Below are positions 1 to 7,900 of a stretch of DNA of 27,679 nucleotides, piece after piece (the stretch's first letter is position 1; every line of letters begins with the position of its first letter). Both the position numbers and the translations under genes were made by a program. Under the pieces are notes generated by a model, which saw only the letters and a program-made list of their open reading frames with translations, did not search any database and was not told the DNA's origin. Origin of the DNA: a virus; the IMG/VR virus record IMGVR_UViG_3300045933_000285, positions 1 to 27,679 of that record. One strand, written 5' to 3'.

Positions 1-44
1 TCACCCCGCATTCGATCCTTGAACATTTTTCGCGGCGTCCGCCC

Positions 45-78
45 TTGCAGAGTGTAACGCCATGCGATACACTTAGTG
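45..78 (+). promoter_or_regulatory. higBA promoter and palindromic operator
   Basis: A -35-like hexamer TTGCAG (45-50) and a -10-like hexamer TACACT (68-73) are separated by exactly 17 bases. The interval from 51 to 73 is an inverted repeat with 10-base arms AGTGTAACGC and GCGATACACT around a CAT spacer, 9 of 10 positions pairing. A second, overlapping perfect palindrome, CACT-T-AGTG, lies at 70-78. HigA-type antitoxins are known to repress their own promoter through such palindromes, so this is very probably the autoregulatory operator. The expected transcription start falls near 80, almost on the GTG start of the toxin, so the mRNA may be leaderless or nearly so. Confidence 0.7.
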
Positions 79-80
79 AT

Positions 81-365
81 GTGCAGATTCGGTCGTTCAC
101 GCATGCGGGGTTACGACGGTTCGACCAAACCGGCGCGGCCCGCGGCGTGCCACCCGCGGCCGTCGACAAGCTGCGCAACATGCTGACCTTTCTGCGCGCG
201 ATGAAAACGGTCGACGAACTGCGCACGCTCCCGACGTGGAAGGCGCATCGGTTGTCGGGCAATCGTGCGGATACGTGGGCGCTGCACGTCACGCGGAACT
301 GGCGGCTCACGTTCCGCATCGTCGACCACGAACTGACGGAGGTGAATCTTGAGGACTACCACTGA
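81..365 (+). CDS. higB: HigB-like RelE/ParE-superfamily toxin
   Basis: Ninety-four residues from a GTG at 81. The protein follows the HigB family from end to end: IRSF..AGLRRF at the N-terminus, a central KLRNMLTFLRA helix, then HRLSGNR, WALHVTRNWRLTF and the terminal LEDYH. HigB toxins are ribosome-dependent mRNA endonucleases held inactive by HigA. The reading frame is open up to a TTG at 45, but that TTG is the -35 box and the extra 12 residues have no counterpart in the family, so 81 is chosen. Toxin before antitoxin is the typical HigBA order. The last 17 bases overlap the antitoxin gene, implying translational coupling. Catalytic activity is not shown by the sequence alone. Confidence 0.9.
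   Translation: MQIRSFTHAGLRRFDQTGAARGVPPAAVDKLRNMLTFLRAMKTVDELRTLPTWKAHRLSGNRADTWALHVTRNWRLTFRIVDHELTEVNLEDYH
338..343 (+). promoter_or_regulatory. Ribosome binding site deciding the higA TTG start
   Basis: GGAGGT at 338-343 lies five bases before the TTG at 349, inside the end of the toxin gene. It favours the TTG over the internal ATG at 385, which has no comparable site upstream. Confidence 0.65.
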
Positions 366-672
366 GCCCGACGAGCTCGGCCCGATGGCCACGCCGTCCC
401 ATCCTGGGGTGTTTCTGTGGTCCGAGGTGCTCGAGCCCCACGGGTTGACCGTGGCGGCGGCCGCCGGCGTGCTGGGCGTGTCGCGCGTCACCCTGTCGCG
501 ATTGGTCAACGGCCGCGCCGCCCTGTCGGGTGACATGGCGATCCGGTTCGAGAAGGCCTTCGGGCTGCGGATGGATACCTTGATGCGCATGCAGGCGCAG
601 TACGACATCGCCGAAGCCCGGCGCCGCGCCAGCTCGATTCGCGTCCGCCGCTATCGGCCAACGGCCGCGTAG
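349..672 (+). CDS. higA: HigA-like XRE-family antitoxin
   Basis: One hundred and seven residues from TTG 349. It carries the HigA arrangement: the HPGVFLWSEVLEPHGLTV segment (about residues 18-35), then a helix-turn-helix (about 36-60: AAAAGVLGVSRVTLSRLVNGR), then the MAIRFEKAFG and M..QAQYDIAEAR segments seen in this family. The protein should bind and neutralise HigB and repress the palindrome at 51-78. The basic tail RRRASSIRVRRYRP is somewhat longer than the core fold. If translation began at ATG 385 the product would be 95 residues and still hold the whole DNA-binding domain. A TA pair at the edge of a phage cluster is commonly a stabilisation or defence element; which role applies here is not decidable from sequence. 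Confidence 0.92.
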   Translation: MRTTTEPDELGPMATPSHPGVFLWSEVLEPHGLTVAAAAGVLGVSRVTLSRLVNGRAALSGDMAIRFEKAFGLRMDTLMRMQAQYDIAEARRRASSIRVRRYRPTAA

Positions 673-690
673 GCGGTCAGGGAACACGAG

Positions 691-714
691 CCGTGACCAG
701 AGAAGAACGCGTGT
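691..714 (+). repeat. 24-bp near-identical direct repeat, copy 1
   Basis: Positions 691-714 match 1430-1453 at 23 of 24 bases. This copy covers the GTG start and first seven codons (MTREERV) of the zinc-ribbon gene. Similarity stops on both sides. Confidence 0.7.
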
Positions 715-986
715 TCGTGGGGGTGGATGAAATTCGGGCCCTTCGCTGGACGTGCAGCACGTGTCGGGTCGCCATCTCCTATCCCCTGGATCAGACGATT
801 CGCCTGCCGAGGAACTGCCCGAGCTGCAACGCGGACGCGGTGGACGATCCGAACTTCAGGCCGCAGCACGCCGCTTATCACCGGTTTGTGGACGCGGTGA
901 AGACCTTGCGCGCCACCGAGAGCACCTTGGGCGATCACGCGCCCGGTCGATTGCAGATGGAGTTCTTGAGCGAACCCAGGCGATAA
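693..986 (+). CDS. Small zinc-ribbon protein of unknown function
   Basis: Ninety-seven residues from GTG 693. Two CxxC pairs, C21-STC24 and C42-PSC45, about 17 residues apart, form a plausible zinc ribbon in the first half. The second half (HHRFVDAV-like, residues about 59-97) is predicted helical and has no motif I recognise. It lies 20 bases after higA on the same strand and could be co-transcribed. The ribosome binding site is weak, and GTG 693 is chosen because it is the first start in frame and because the same start sequence recurs at 1430. I cannot assign a function; small zinc ribbons of this kind are common among phage and plasmid accessory genes. Confidence 0.6.
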   Translation: MTREERVFVGVDEIRALRWTCSTCRVAISYPLDQTIRLPRNCPSCNADAVDDPNFRPQHAAYHRFVDAVKTLRATESTLGDHAPGRLQMEFLSEPRR

Positions 987-1003
987 AGCAGACGCCCTTT
1001 TGC

Positions 1004-1171
1004 CTATCGATCTCGAGGCGGCGGTGGGGGCGGTAGGGGTGGCGGCGGGAGCGGCTCAGGAAGTGGCGGCCAACCCCCGATGTAGTCAGGCTCCGGCCCT
1101 GGCCGACGCCATAGTCGGTGTAGCCATCTGACCAGCGCGCGGATCACGCCATCCTCGAGGCGGCGGCCCAT
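1004..1171 (-). CDS. Possible 55-residue proline-rich peptide
   Basis: An ATG at 1171 opens a 55-residue frame ending at TAG 1004-1006. The first 23 residues are a basic, amphipathic helix-like segment (MGRRLEDGVIRALVRWLHRL). The last third is almost pure proline and leucine (WPPLPEPLPPPPLPPPPPP). It overlaps the end of the truncated lipoprotein frame by 28 bases. Proline-rich tails occur in phage lysis and envelope proteins, but there is no lipobox, and a GC-rich GGN-repeat tract on the other strand can produce this by chance. Coding status is uncertain. Confidence 0.3.
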   Translation of the reverse strand: MGRRLEDGVIRALVRWLHRLWRRPGPEPDYIGGWPPLPEPLPPPPLPPPPPPRDR

Positions 1172-1257
1172 CGCCCCGGCTCACAGGTGTAGCCGCAGAT
1201 CCCGTGCGTGCAGCCTTCGTGGGTGAGCAGGCGGTCAAATGAGTAGGATTTGTCCAT
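1144..1257 (-). pseudogene. Truncated third copy of small cysteine-rich lipoprotein family
   Basis: The last 28 codons (about 1144-1230) encode LLT..GC.HG.CGY.C.PGRW, matching the C-terminal ends of the lipoproteins at 1459-1674 and 15639-15842. Upstream of LLT the similarity stops, and the signal peptide, lipobox and first conserved cysteines are missing; an ATG at 1257 gives only an unrelated lead MDKSYSFDR. The simplest reading is a fragment left by deletion or recombination. A functional 37-residue peptide cannot be excluded but would be cytoplasmic. Its ATG (CAT at 1255-1257) and the ATG of the plus-strand gene at 1256 share the same CATG. Confidence 0.6.
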
Positions 1258-1423
1258 GAAGGTAGTTCTCACGGAGCGGGACGGGAGCGGCGGGACATGG
1301 ATCGATGACGCGCCAGATGACGCGTCATCCTTGCGGCTCACCGAAGTGGTCGAGTATGAGGCAACTGGCGAAACGCGGCACGAGCGTTCGTATTCGTCGA
1401 AGGTCGAGCGCATAGATCCATAG
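1256..1423 (+). CDS. Small acidic hypothetical protein
   Basis: An ATG at 1256 with an AGGA site seven bases upstream (1245-1248) opens a 55-residue frame to TAG 1421. The peptide starts MKVVLTERDG, has an acidic middle (WIDDAPDDAS) and a charged end (SYSSKVERIDP). No membrane segment, cysteine or known motif is visible. The good start context supports a real gene; the shadow frame on the other strand has no such support. It lies beside recombined debris, so it may itself be a remnant. Confidence 0.45.
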   Translation: MKVVLTERDGSGGTWIDDAPDDASSLRLTEVVEYEATGETRHERSYSSKVERIDP

Positions 1424-1429
1424 TCGCGG

Positions 1430-1453
1430 CCGTGACCAGAGACGAACGCGTGT
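1430..1453 (+). repeat. 24-bp near-identical direct repeat, copy 2
   Basis: Second copy of the 691-714 sequence, with one mismatch. It again begins an MTRDERV reading frame at GTG 1432, but similarity to the zinc-ribbon gene ends after seven codons and the frame then runs antisense to the lipoprotein gene at 1459-1674. It looks like the 5' stub of a duplicated and lost gene. Confidence 0.65.
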
Positions 1454-1458
1454 CCGGC

Positions 1459-1674
1459 TCAGGAGCCGCTGAGGACGGCCCAGCGTCCGGGCAGGCACGA
1501 GTAGCCGCACACCCCGTGCGCGCAGGCCGGCGAGGTGAGTACCTTCGGCGGGATCCCATCCGGGCAGGTCTTCGGGACGCGCACCCAGTGCTCGCTGGCG
1601 CGCGTGACGAGCGCGCAGGAGCTCGAGCACAGCGCCAGGACGAGCAGGAGTAGCCATCCGATCTGCTGCCTCAT
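1459..1674 (-). CDS. Small cysteine-rich lipoprotein, copy A
   Basis: Seventy-one residues from ATG 1674, preceded by a GGAG about nine bases upstream. The N-terminus MRQQIG is followed by a hydrophobic core WLLLLVLAL and a cysteine cluster C16-SSS-C20, as in a lipoprotein signal peptide, although neither cysteine has a perfect lipobox. The mature part has VP.TCPDGIPP.VLT, then C51, C56 and C60 in ..HGVCGYSCLPGRW. A homologue lies at 15639-15842 and a fragment at 1144-1230. The gene begins 18 bases after the HNH nuclease stop and is probably the last gene of the late transcript. Small phage lipoproteins include Rz1 spanins and superinfection-exclusion proteins; neither identity is proven, and it lacks the proline-rich body typical of Rz1. 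Confidence 0.75.
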   Translation of the reverse strand: MRQQIGWLLLLVLALCSSSCALVTRASEHWVRVPKTCPDGIPPKVLTSPACAHGVCGYSCLPGRWAVLSGS

Positions 1675-1691
1675 GTCCGCTGGCTCCGCCA

Positions 1692-2090
1692 TCACTCCAT
1701 TCGCGGACGCGTCGCGCGCCGACAGTCCTTGCACTGGTTCTGCAATCCGTCGGGGACGTTCCGCTGCGCCCAGAAACACGCGAACGGACGCGGTCGCCAG
1801 CAGGCACAGCAGACTTTGTCGGTGTTGGGATTCCCGCCGAGGCGCTTTACACGGGTGCGGCGATGCAGAAGCAGGTGATACGCCTGATCCTCACAGATCA
1901 CGAGATTGCGCGCGACATTGTGGCGACCATTCCCATCCACGTGATGCACGACCGCCCGAGGCGGCAACGGCTTGCCCAATACGCGCTCCGCGACCAGGAC
2001 ATGCTCCAAGCGGAGTCGCGTGCGGTTCTCCGTCCACACCTGCACGCGACCGCGACGGGTCTTCGTGGGGCTACTCGTCGTCAGGTCCAT
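1692..2090 (-). CDS. HNH homing-type endonuclease with C-terminal zinc ribbon
   Basis: One hundred and thirty-two residues from ATG 2090. The HNH fold is clear: LEHVLVAERVLGKPL (28-42), VVHHVDGNGRHNVARNL (47-63) with the catalytic HH pair at 49-50 and asparagines at 54 and 62, and H71/H76. The end carries a zinc ribbon C94-x2-C97 and C120-x2-C123 with the NVPDGLQNQCKDC pattern common in phage HNH proteins. The open frame extends far upstream, but the extra part is antisense-like shadow inside the glycosidase-lectin gene, so the ATG overlapping that gene's stop by 20 bases is chosen. HNH proteins near terminases often assist DNA packaging; this one sits at the far end of the operon, so a selfish homing role is equally likely. 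Confidence 0.88.
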   Translation of the reverse strand: MDLTTSSPTKTRRGRVQVWTENRTRLRLEHVLVAERVLGKPLPPRAVVHHVDGNGRHNVARNLVICEDQAYHLLLHRRTRVKRLGGNPNTDKVCCACWRPRPFACFWAQRNVPDGLQNQCKDCRRATRPRME

Positions 2091-3891
2091 AGAACTTGTC
2101 CGTCGCGCTTGCCCACAGTGGTTTGCCTGCATCCGGCCCCTTAGGGTCGGCGTAGAGACAGAAATTGCCGTCATCCTGCATCTGCACCATCGCGCCCGGG
2201 TGCCCATCGGTCCGCGTCGCGCGAATTGCGGCGCTTGCGGAATACAGAACCAGGTTACCGTCCGGTTGCATCTGCAACGAGCCGCACGTCTCGCCGGCAC
2301 TCTGCGAGGACCACATCGGTTGGCCCTCGAGATAACTCACCAGGTTGCCGTCGCTCTGATAGCGCAGATCGGCCTTGCCGCCCGGCGAATGCAGCGACTG
2401 ATCCGGCAGCAGCGACATGCCCGCGTAGAGCGCGGACTGCTTCGTCGGGGGCACCGGCTCGTAGCCGCCGCCGCCGCCGTCGATGGGGGGCGGCTCGCCG
2501 CCGGCGCGGCAGTCGCGCAACCCGTTCGAGATCGCCACCTGGTTCGGCATGTCCCAGATGTTCCGGATTTCGTGGCAGTCCGCGTAGTAATCGCCGTACT
2601 TGTTGCGGAGGTCTGCCACCGTCTCCGCCGGGATGAGCCCGCCCCATGCCGAGTGTGCGCTGTGAGCCACGTAGAGCTCCCAGCCCGCATCGCCGCACTT
2701 CTTGTACGCGTTGATGATGGTCGGCGGGTCGTCCGTCCACCAGACCGAGCTCGCCTGTCCGAACGGCTCGTGGTCGCACTTGCCCAACTCCGGGAGGATG
2801 AAGTTGTAGGTGCCGTGCTCCGACCACCTGTCCGACTGGTCGCGGACGATGTGATAGTCGATGGTCGTCGCCCCGAAGTGCGGCGGGTTGTCCCCGAACA
2901 GCAGGCGCGTGCTCTCGTCCATCTCCTCGTTCGTGGCCTGTCCGACGTGCGACCCTGACGGGCTGCTCAGCGAGATGCGGAGCGTCGGCAGCACGTTCGA
3001 CGGAATCTTCTTGACGAGGTCGCTGACGGCGTCTTGGCAGTCAGACTCATCGAACCGGTTGACGTTGTATTCGTTCATGCCATGGAAACCGTACACGGCG
3101 TCCCAGCCGTTGCAGCCGTTGATGGTCTGCACGATCTGGTCGTTGAAGCGCCGCCGGTCGTCCTTGGTCGGGTAGTGATTGATCCCGCCGTAGAGGGTGA
3201 AGTGATACGTCCACCCAAACTGTCGCCCCAGCGCGATGGCCTTCTGCACGAGCGCGGGCCACTGCGGGTCGTGTCCGTCGATGCCGCCGTCGCGCCAGCA
3301 GTCCGGTTCTCCGTGGGACTCGCCCTCAAGGTCCAGGAACGTGCGGATGACTTCGGGCTTCTCCTCCACCGAGAGCCACGTGAGTTGTTCGAGCGTGTTG
3401 TCGTAGTGGTCTTTCAGTCCGCGGAGCAGCCAGAACAGCCCGCGGCCCAGCCGCGCGCGCGTGATCGTCACGTCGGACGGTGGAATCACCGCGAACGTCT
3501 CGAACGGGCCGACCGGCGTGTTGTGCGGCCGGTAGAGGGTCGGGTCGATTTCCGACCAGGTGGGCGCACCCGGCGGGCGCACACCCGTCGATGGGTTGGG
3601 GTCCGCACCGCCGGCGGCGATGATGTCGATCTGCCGCTGGGTGGGGCTGTGCCAGATGACATCGTGCGAGATGCGCTGGCCATTGGGCAGGTAGACGCCC
3701 GCCTCGCCGTCGTTCTTGCAGATGTGCCGCCATTCGGCGTAGGACCCGCTGGGCGTGCTGTTGCCGTTCAGCGCGTAGAGACTGCGCTGCACGAACTCGC
3801 CGCAGGCTTCATGCGAGTTGTTCTTCAGCAGGTAGGGAAATTGATCGTTGACGGCTTCGACGGTCTCGAGACGATTCGGAGCATCACCCAT
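2071..3891 (-). CDS. Glycosidase-like TIM-barrel protein with C-terminal bulb-type lectin domain
   Basis: Six hundred and six residues from ATG 3891 (GGAGG 11 bases upstream). Residues 1-120 are an unassigned N-terminal domain with C30 in EACGEFVQRSLYAL. Residues about 130-460 resemble a clan GH-A glycosidase: GFHGMNEYN with N273-E274 as the likely acid/base pair, H347 in IDYH, and FILPELG with E368 as candidate nucleophile. A Gly/Pro linker (463-483) leads to a bulb-type (GNA-like) lectin with three motifs exactly 30 residues apart: Q512SDGNLVSY, Q542PDGNLVLY and Q572DDGNFCLY. It ends the tail gene block, so a receptor-binding or polysaccharide-degrading tail protein is the best inference; an endolysin role is less likely. 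Substrate is unknown, and catalysis is not demonstrated. Confidence 0.75.
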   Translation of the reverse strand: MGDAPNRLETVEAVNDQFPYLLKNNSHEACGEFVQRSLYALNGNSTPSGSYAEWRHICKNDGEAGVYLPNGQRISHDVIWHSPTQRQIDIIAAGGADPNPSTGVRPPGAPTWSEIDPTLYRPHNTPVGPFETFAVIPPSDVTITRARLGRGLFWLLRGLKDHYDNTLEQLTWLSVEEKPEVIRTFLDLEGESHGEPDCWRDGGIDGHDPQWPALVQKAIALGRQFGWTYHFTLYGGINHYPTKDDRRRFNDQIVQTINGCNGWDAVYGFHGMNEYNVNRFDESDCQDAVSDLVKKIPSNVLPTLRISLSSPSGSHVGQATNEEMDESTRLLFGDNPPHFGATTIDYHIVRDQSDRWSEHGTYNFILPELGKCDHEPFGQASSVWWTDDPPTIINAYKKCGDAGWELYVAHSAHSAWGGLIPAETVADLRNKYGDYYADCHEIRNIWDMPNQVAISNGLRDCRAGGEPPPIDGGGGGYEPVPPTKQSALYAGMSLLPDQSLHSPGGKADLRYQSDGNLVSYLEGQPMWSSQSAGETCGSLQMQPDGNLVLYSASAAIRATRTDGHPGAMVQMQDDGNFCLYADPKGPDAGKPLWASATDKFYGPDDE

Positions 3892-3950
3892 GGCGGGACT
3901 AGCCTCCGTCGCGGAGGGTAGACGGGCACGCCCCGGCAGTACAAGCTCGA

Positions 3951-4472
3951 TCAGTTGCTGTAGTAGGCGATCGTGCCGTAGAGCTGACTCGTGTCGGTCA
4001 GATGGGCGAAGGTCAGTTCTTCGGTGTCATCGTCGATGCCGATGCGGCCGGCGAAGTAACACGCCGTCTGGCCCGAATTGATCACCACGCTCAGCGACGT
4101 CCACGTGTCGCCGAGATTGCGGTAGAAGATCGGCGTGCCGGTCCACAGTTGCGGGCCTGAGCCGGCGGCGGCGTGCGCGCCGGCCAAGCCCTCCATGTAG
4201 ACCTGCCCCTCCAAGCCGTTGAGCGCGGTGAGCTCCAGGCCGAAGACGACGACGCGCTGCCGCCCCTGCTTGTAGACCCACCCGTTGCGCGTGCTGTAGC
4301 TCGCCGGCCCGCCGCCGCCGCTGCCGGTCAGGTTCGGCGTCCAGTTGCTCACCTCGAGCGCGGCGCCATCGACCTGCGCACGCAGCGCGACGAGGTTGTC
4401 ACGGTGGTCGACGTTCAGGATCGCCGCCGTGAGCACTTCACCGGCGACATAGGTGCGGGGCGTCGTCCACAT
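3951..4472 (-). CDS. Putative tail fibre or tail-tip accessory protein
   Basis: One hundred and seventy-three residues from ATG 4472, which overlaps the stop of the upstream gene as ATGA. The start MWTTPRTYVAGEVLTAAILN followed by HRDNL matches an N-terminal segment often seen in small phage tail or fibre proteins. The rest looks beta-rich: a Gly-rich turn (SGGGG) is followed by many aromatic and Thr/Ser-rich strands (WVYKQGRQRVVVFG, TPIFYRNLGDTWTSLSVVI, GTIAYYSN). A beta-sandwich, possibly trimeric, is likely. The long open frame upstream of the ATG is low-complexity shadow and was excluded. It lies between the zinc-binding gene and the glycosidase-lectin, consistent with a distal tail structure. 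Confidence 0.65.
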   Translation of the reverse strand: MWTTPRTYVAGEVLTAAILNVDHRDNLVALRAQVDGAALEVSNWTPNLTGSGGGGPASYSTRNGWVYKQGRQRVVVFGLELTALNGLEGQVYMEGLAGAHAAAGSGPQLWTGTPIFYRNLGDTWTSLSVVINSGQTACYFAGRIGIDDDTEELTFAHLTDTSQLYGTIAYYSN

Positions 4473-4930
4473 CAGAGCGCTCCAGGGATCGGCGGCAGCG
4501 GCGGCAGCGGCGGGTCGAAGCGACGCGGCGGCGGGGCGGCGGGCAGGCCGTGCGCGAGGTTCTCGGCGATCAACTGGTCGACCGTTTCGCCCGGCGCCCA
4601 GTTGCGCGTGGCGGTGACGGGCCGCGCCAGCAGCACGCGCGCGAGGTCGTCGCGCGCCTCCGGCCAGACGAGTGTCGGATGCACGGCGCCGCAGCCGAAG
4701 CAGCACGCGACCGCCCACGCGGGATCGGCCAAGGCGCCCGCGCCGCACGCGCAGTCGATCAGCCAGCGCCCGTGATCGATGCGCACCGGCGCCGGGCTGT
4801 CGTCGACATGCACGAACACGCGGCGGCCGCGCCGCGCGAGCCGTCCGATCGCCTGTTGATGCGCCTGCCGATAGCCCGCCTCGTCGCGCACGTGGTGTCC
4901 GTCAGCCGCGGTCAGGATGGTGTGATCCAT
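4472..4930 (-). CDS. Phage zinc-binding hypothetical protein
   Basis: One hundred and fifty-two residues from ATG 4930. Cysteines at 60, 62, 76/77 and 80 in DCACGAG and CCFGCGAVH suggest a zinc site. Upstream is a basic helical region (RLARRGRRVFVHVDD); the C-terminus is proline-rich (PPRRFDPPLPPLPPIPG). The same CxCG..CFxCGAVH pattern recurs in small genes of phage tail modules, but I know no established function. Three bases separate it from the LamG/tail gene upstream, and it overlaps the next gene by four bases, so it is part of the tail operon. Confidence 0.7.
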   Translation of the reverse strand: MDHTILTAADGHHVRDEAGYRQAHQQAIGRLARRGRRVFVHVDDSPAPVRIDHGRWLIDCACGAGALADPAWAVACCFGCGAVHPTLVWPEARDDLARVLLARPVTATRNWAPGETVDQLIAENLAHGLPAAPPPRRFDPPLPPLPPIPGAL

Positions 4931-4933
4931 GGG

Positions 4934-7900
4934 TCAATATCCGAGCGCGTTGGCGTCGAGCTCGCCGCGCTCCGGGTCGTCGAGGATGAGGACGCTCCCG
5001 ATGTCGACGGGGCCGAGCCGATACCGCATCGTCAGGCGCCGCTCGACCGTGAGCTCGCCCGACAGGCTGTGGATGGCGACCGGCACCGGCGTGTCGTCGG
5101 CCGGCACCGCCACGCAATCGCCGATGTCGCGGACGATGCACTGCTCGGTGAGCACGTCGTCGTCGTTGGCGATCCGGAACGCCACCGGCGTGCGCATGGC
5201 GCTGTAGAGATTGGCGAGAAAGGTCGCGAGCGATTGCCCGACCGACAAGTCGCTCTGGTAGGGCATCAAGAGCGGCGAGTCGAGTTGCCGCCGGCCGACG
5301 TGGGCGATGCTGTCGGGGTTGGTGCCATGCACGCCGATCGGGCGATAGCCGTAGACGCCGCGGCCGCGGGCCTGCAAGCCGGTCTGCCCGGGCGGGCCGC
5401 GGAACCACACGGCGACGACGCCGTCGTTGTGGAGCTCCAGGGTGGCGCGTGAGCCCCAGAAGAAGCCGACCACGTCGAGCCCCGCCGACACGTTGCTACC
5501 GCTGCCGTCTTCGGCCGTGTTCGCCGTCCAGTCCTGATCGAGGCCCGGCTGGAGCATGTTCGCGGCGCCGACGAATTCGGCTTCGTTGAGCGGGTCCTTG
5601 TAGTCGGCTTCGATCGTCACGACCTGCCCGGCGCCGACCAGCACGGCGGCATCGAGGCGAATGAGCACCACGTTTGCCGCCGGGTCAACGCGGCGCGGCA
5701 CGACCTGCACCTCGACATCGTTGACCAGATCCTCGAGGGTCGAGGGCACTTCGATCGCGTCGCGCTCGTGCGGCAGATCCTCGGTGACGAAGGTGTGCAG
5801 CGGCTCGGTGAAGATGCGCCCGAGCCGGTTCTCGAAGCGCACCGTTTCGCCGTCGGTGTCATCGCCGCGCACGTAGAAGAAGCCGAGGTCGCTCTGCGCC
5901 AAGTCCTGCGCCACTTCCGGCGCCTTCGGCTGCGTCTCGCCCAGGTCGTCGAAGGCGACCTCGTAGGTTTCGATGCCGGGATCGAGCACGAGGTTCGCCG
6001 GCACATCCGAGACCTGATCGACGAGCGTGCCGAACAGCACATCGGCGGCGACGTTGATGCGCAGCGGCAGAGTGATCACGTCGGTCGCGGCGAACACATC
6101 CATCCAGTCGCGCGCCACGCAGCGCACCAGCCGCGCATCGTAGAGGCCGATCGGATCGGGCTCGATCTGATGGAGCCGGCCGCGCATGATGTAACGCTCG
6201 ACGGGACCGTTACTCAGGTGCAGCCGCACGCGCGTGCCGTGCCGCCACCAGCTTGGCGCATTCGGATGGCCGGGCGTGTAGTAGTCGGCGAGCCCGTGCG
6301 TGTTCTCGGCGGTGTTGTCGAGCGTGAAGGTGAAGGTGCCCGGGCGGGCGAGGCGATCGAGCGGACCGGAGCCGCTGATGCCGCGCTCCCATTGAATGGG
6401 ATCGATGACGAGGTCGCCGCTGATGTCGGTCCACACATTCGGCGCCGACTCCGCCTCGATGGTCGGCTGCACGGGGCCGATGGGCGGCCAGATGTCCTCG
6501 TAGTCGAGGCCGGCGCCGCCGTTGAAGTACGTGCCTACTTCGGCGTCGGTGAGCTCGCGGTTCCAGAACGCCGCGCGCTTGACGTGGCCGAGCCACGGCA
6601 GCCCGCTGTACTCGCGACCGATGGCGAGGCCATCCCCATCGTTGGGCAACGCGGGCAAGGTGTAGGGCGGGACCGCGTCCACCCCGTTCCGCGTGCAGCG
6701 GAACGTCAACGTCGCTGGATTGAAGCGAAAGACCCAGAGCGCCCAGTCACCGAGGCGCCCGTCGGGCTGATTGTAGTAGTAGCTCCCATCGCCGACATAC
6801 ATCACGGGAAACGGGCTATTGGTGTAGGGCGGCGCGGACGCCATCACGAACGCCATCGCCCACGCCGGGAATGAGCCATTGCTCGCGATCGCCCGGTACG
6901 GATGGGGCCCGCTGCCGTCTTGCGGCGTGATGCCGAACACTGCGCAGGTGAAGGCGTGTTGCGACGAGAACGCCGGATCGCTTCCAGGGCCGGTCAGGGC
7001 GAGGGCGGCATGCGCGGCGATCTGCGCAGCCGTCAACGCCAACGGATAGAGCGCCACTTCGTCAATGTCGCCGGTATAGCCGGCGCTGAAGGGATAGCCA
7101 ATATACGTCCCGCTGGTGCCGTTGGTCAGGTTGCCCGGCGGCGCCGCGACGCTGGCTCGCATGATGCCGTCGACCCATAACTCGACCGCGTGTGGTGTGG
7201 TGTCACGACGGAGTACGCCCGCGATGTGATGCCACTGCCCGTCGGCGAAGAGTACGGCCGGCGCCGAGCCGAGGCCGACGACGTTGTCGGCGTCCCGCGC
7301 CTGAACATAGAGGTACTCCGTCGTCACGAAGAACCCGAACGCCGTTTCGACCGCGTACAGATTGCCGGTCGCGACGACAATGGCTGTCGCCGTGAACGGC
7401 CCACGGATCAGGCATTCCACCGTCGCGGAGGCCGTGCCAAATGCGCTGTACGCGCCGGGCGGGATGTGGATGTGGCCGTCGATGCCATCGAAGCGCATCG
7501 CGCGCGTGCCCGCCGGCAGACTCTCCACGCCGAGGGTGACGCCGCCGCTGATCGTGCCGGCCGGCCCGCGCCGGGCGTGGGCGATCGTGCCGCTCGTCTC
7601 ATCCAAGGACCAGTAGGCGCACACACCCGCCATGCTGTCTTGGATCACCGTCGCCCGATAGCTCGGCGGCGTGGCGAGCCAGCCGCCCGCGGACAGGTTC
7701 GCGGCATCGCCGGTGAAGGTCGGCGCCGGTCCGTATGGGCTCATGTCCCGGTGGCCCGTGTGCGCGTCGGTGGCGTCGGTCGCGAGGCGCCAGTAGCCGA
7801 CGAGGCCGTCACGCAGCGCGCGCGTCGGCGGGATGACTTGGTCGTACTCAAGGCCGGCGCCGCCGTTGAAGTACGCCTCGCAGTCGCCGTCGGAGAGCAC

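Noticed and set aside
45-80. TTG at 45 as the start of higB
   Set aside because: It is the -35 hexamer of the promoter, and the extra 12 residues are not part of the toxin family.
1432-1653. Plus-strand frame MTRDERV... as a full gene
   Set aside because: Only the first seven codons resemble the zinc-ribbon gene; the rest is antisense to the lipoprotein, which has a signal peptide and a paralogue.
3034-3921. Plus-strand frame antisense to the glycosidase-lectin gene
   Set aside because: Valine/arginine-rich shadow composition with no motif, while the minus strand has clear domains.
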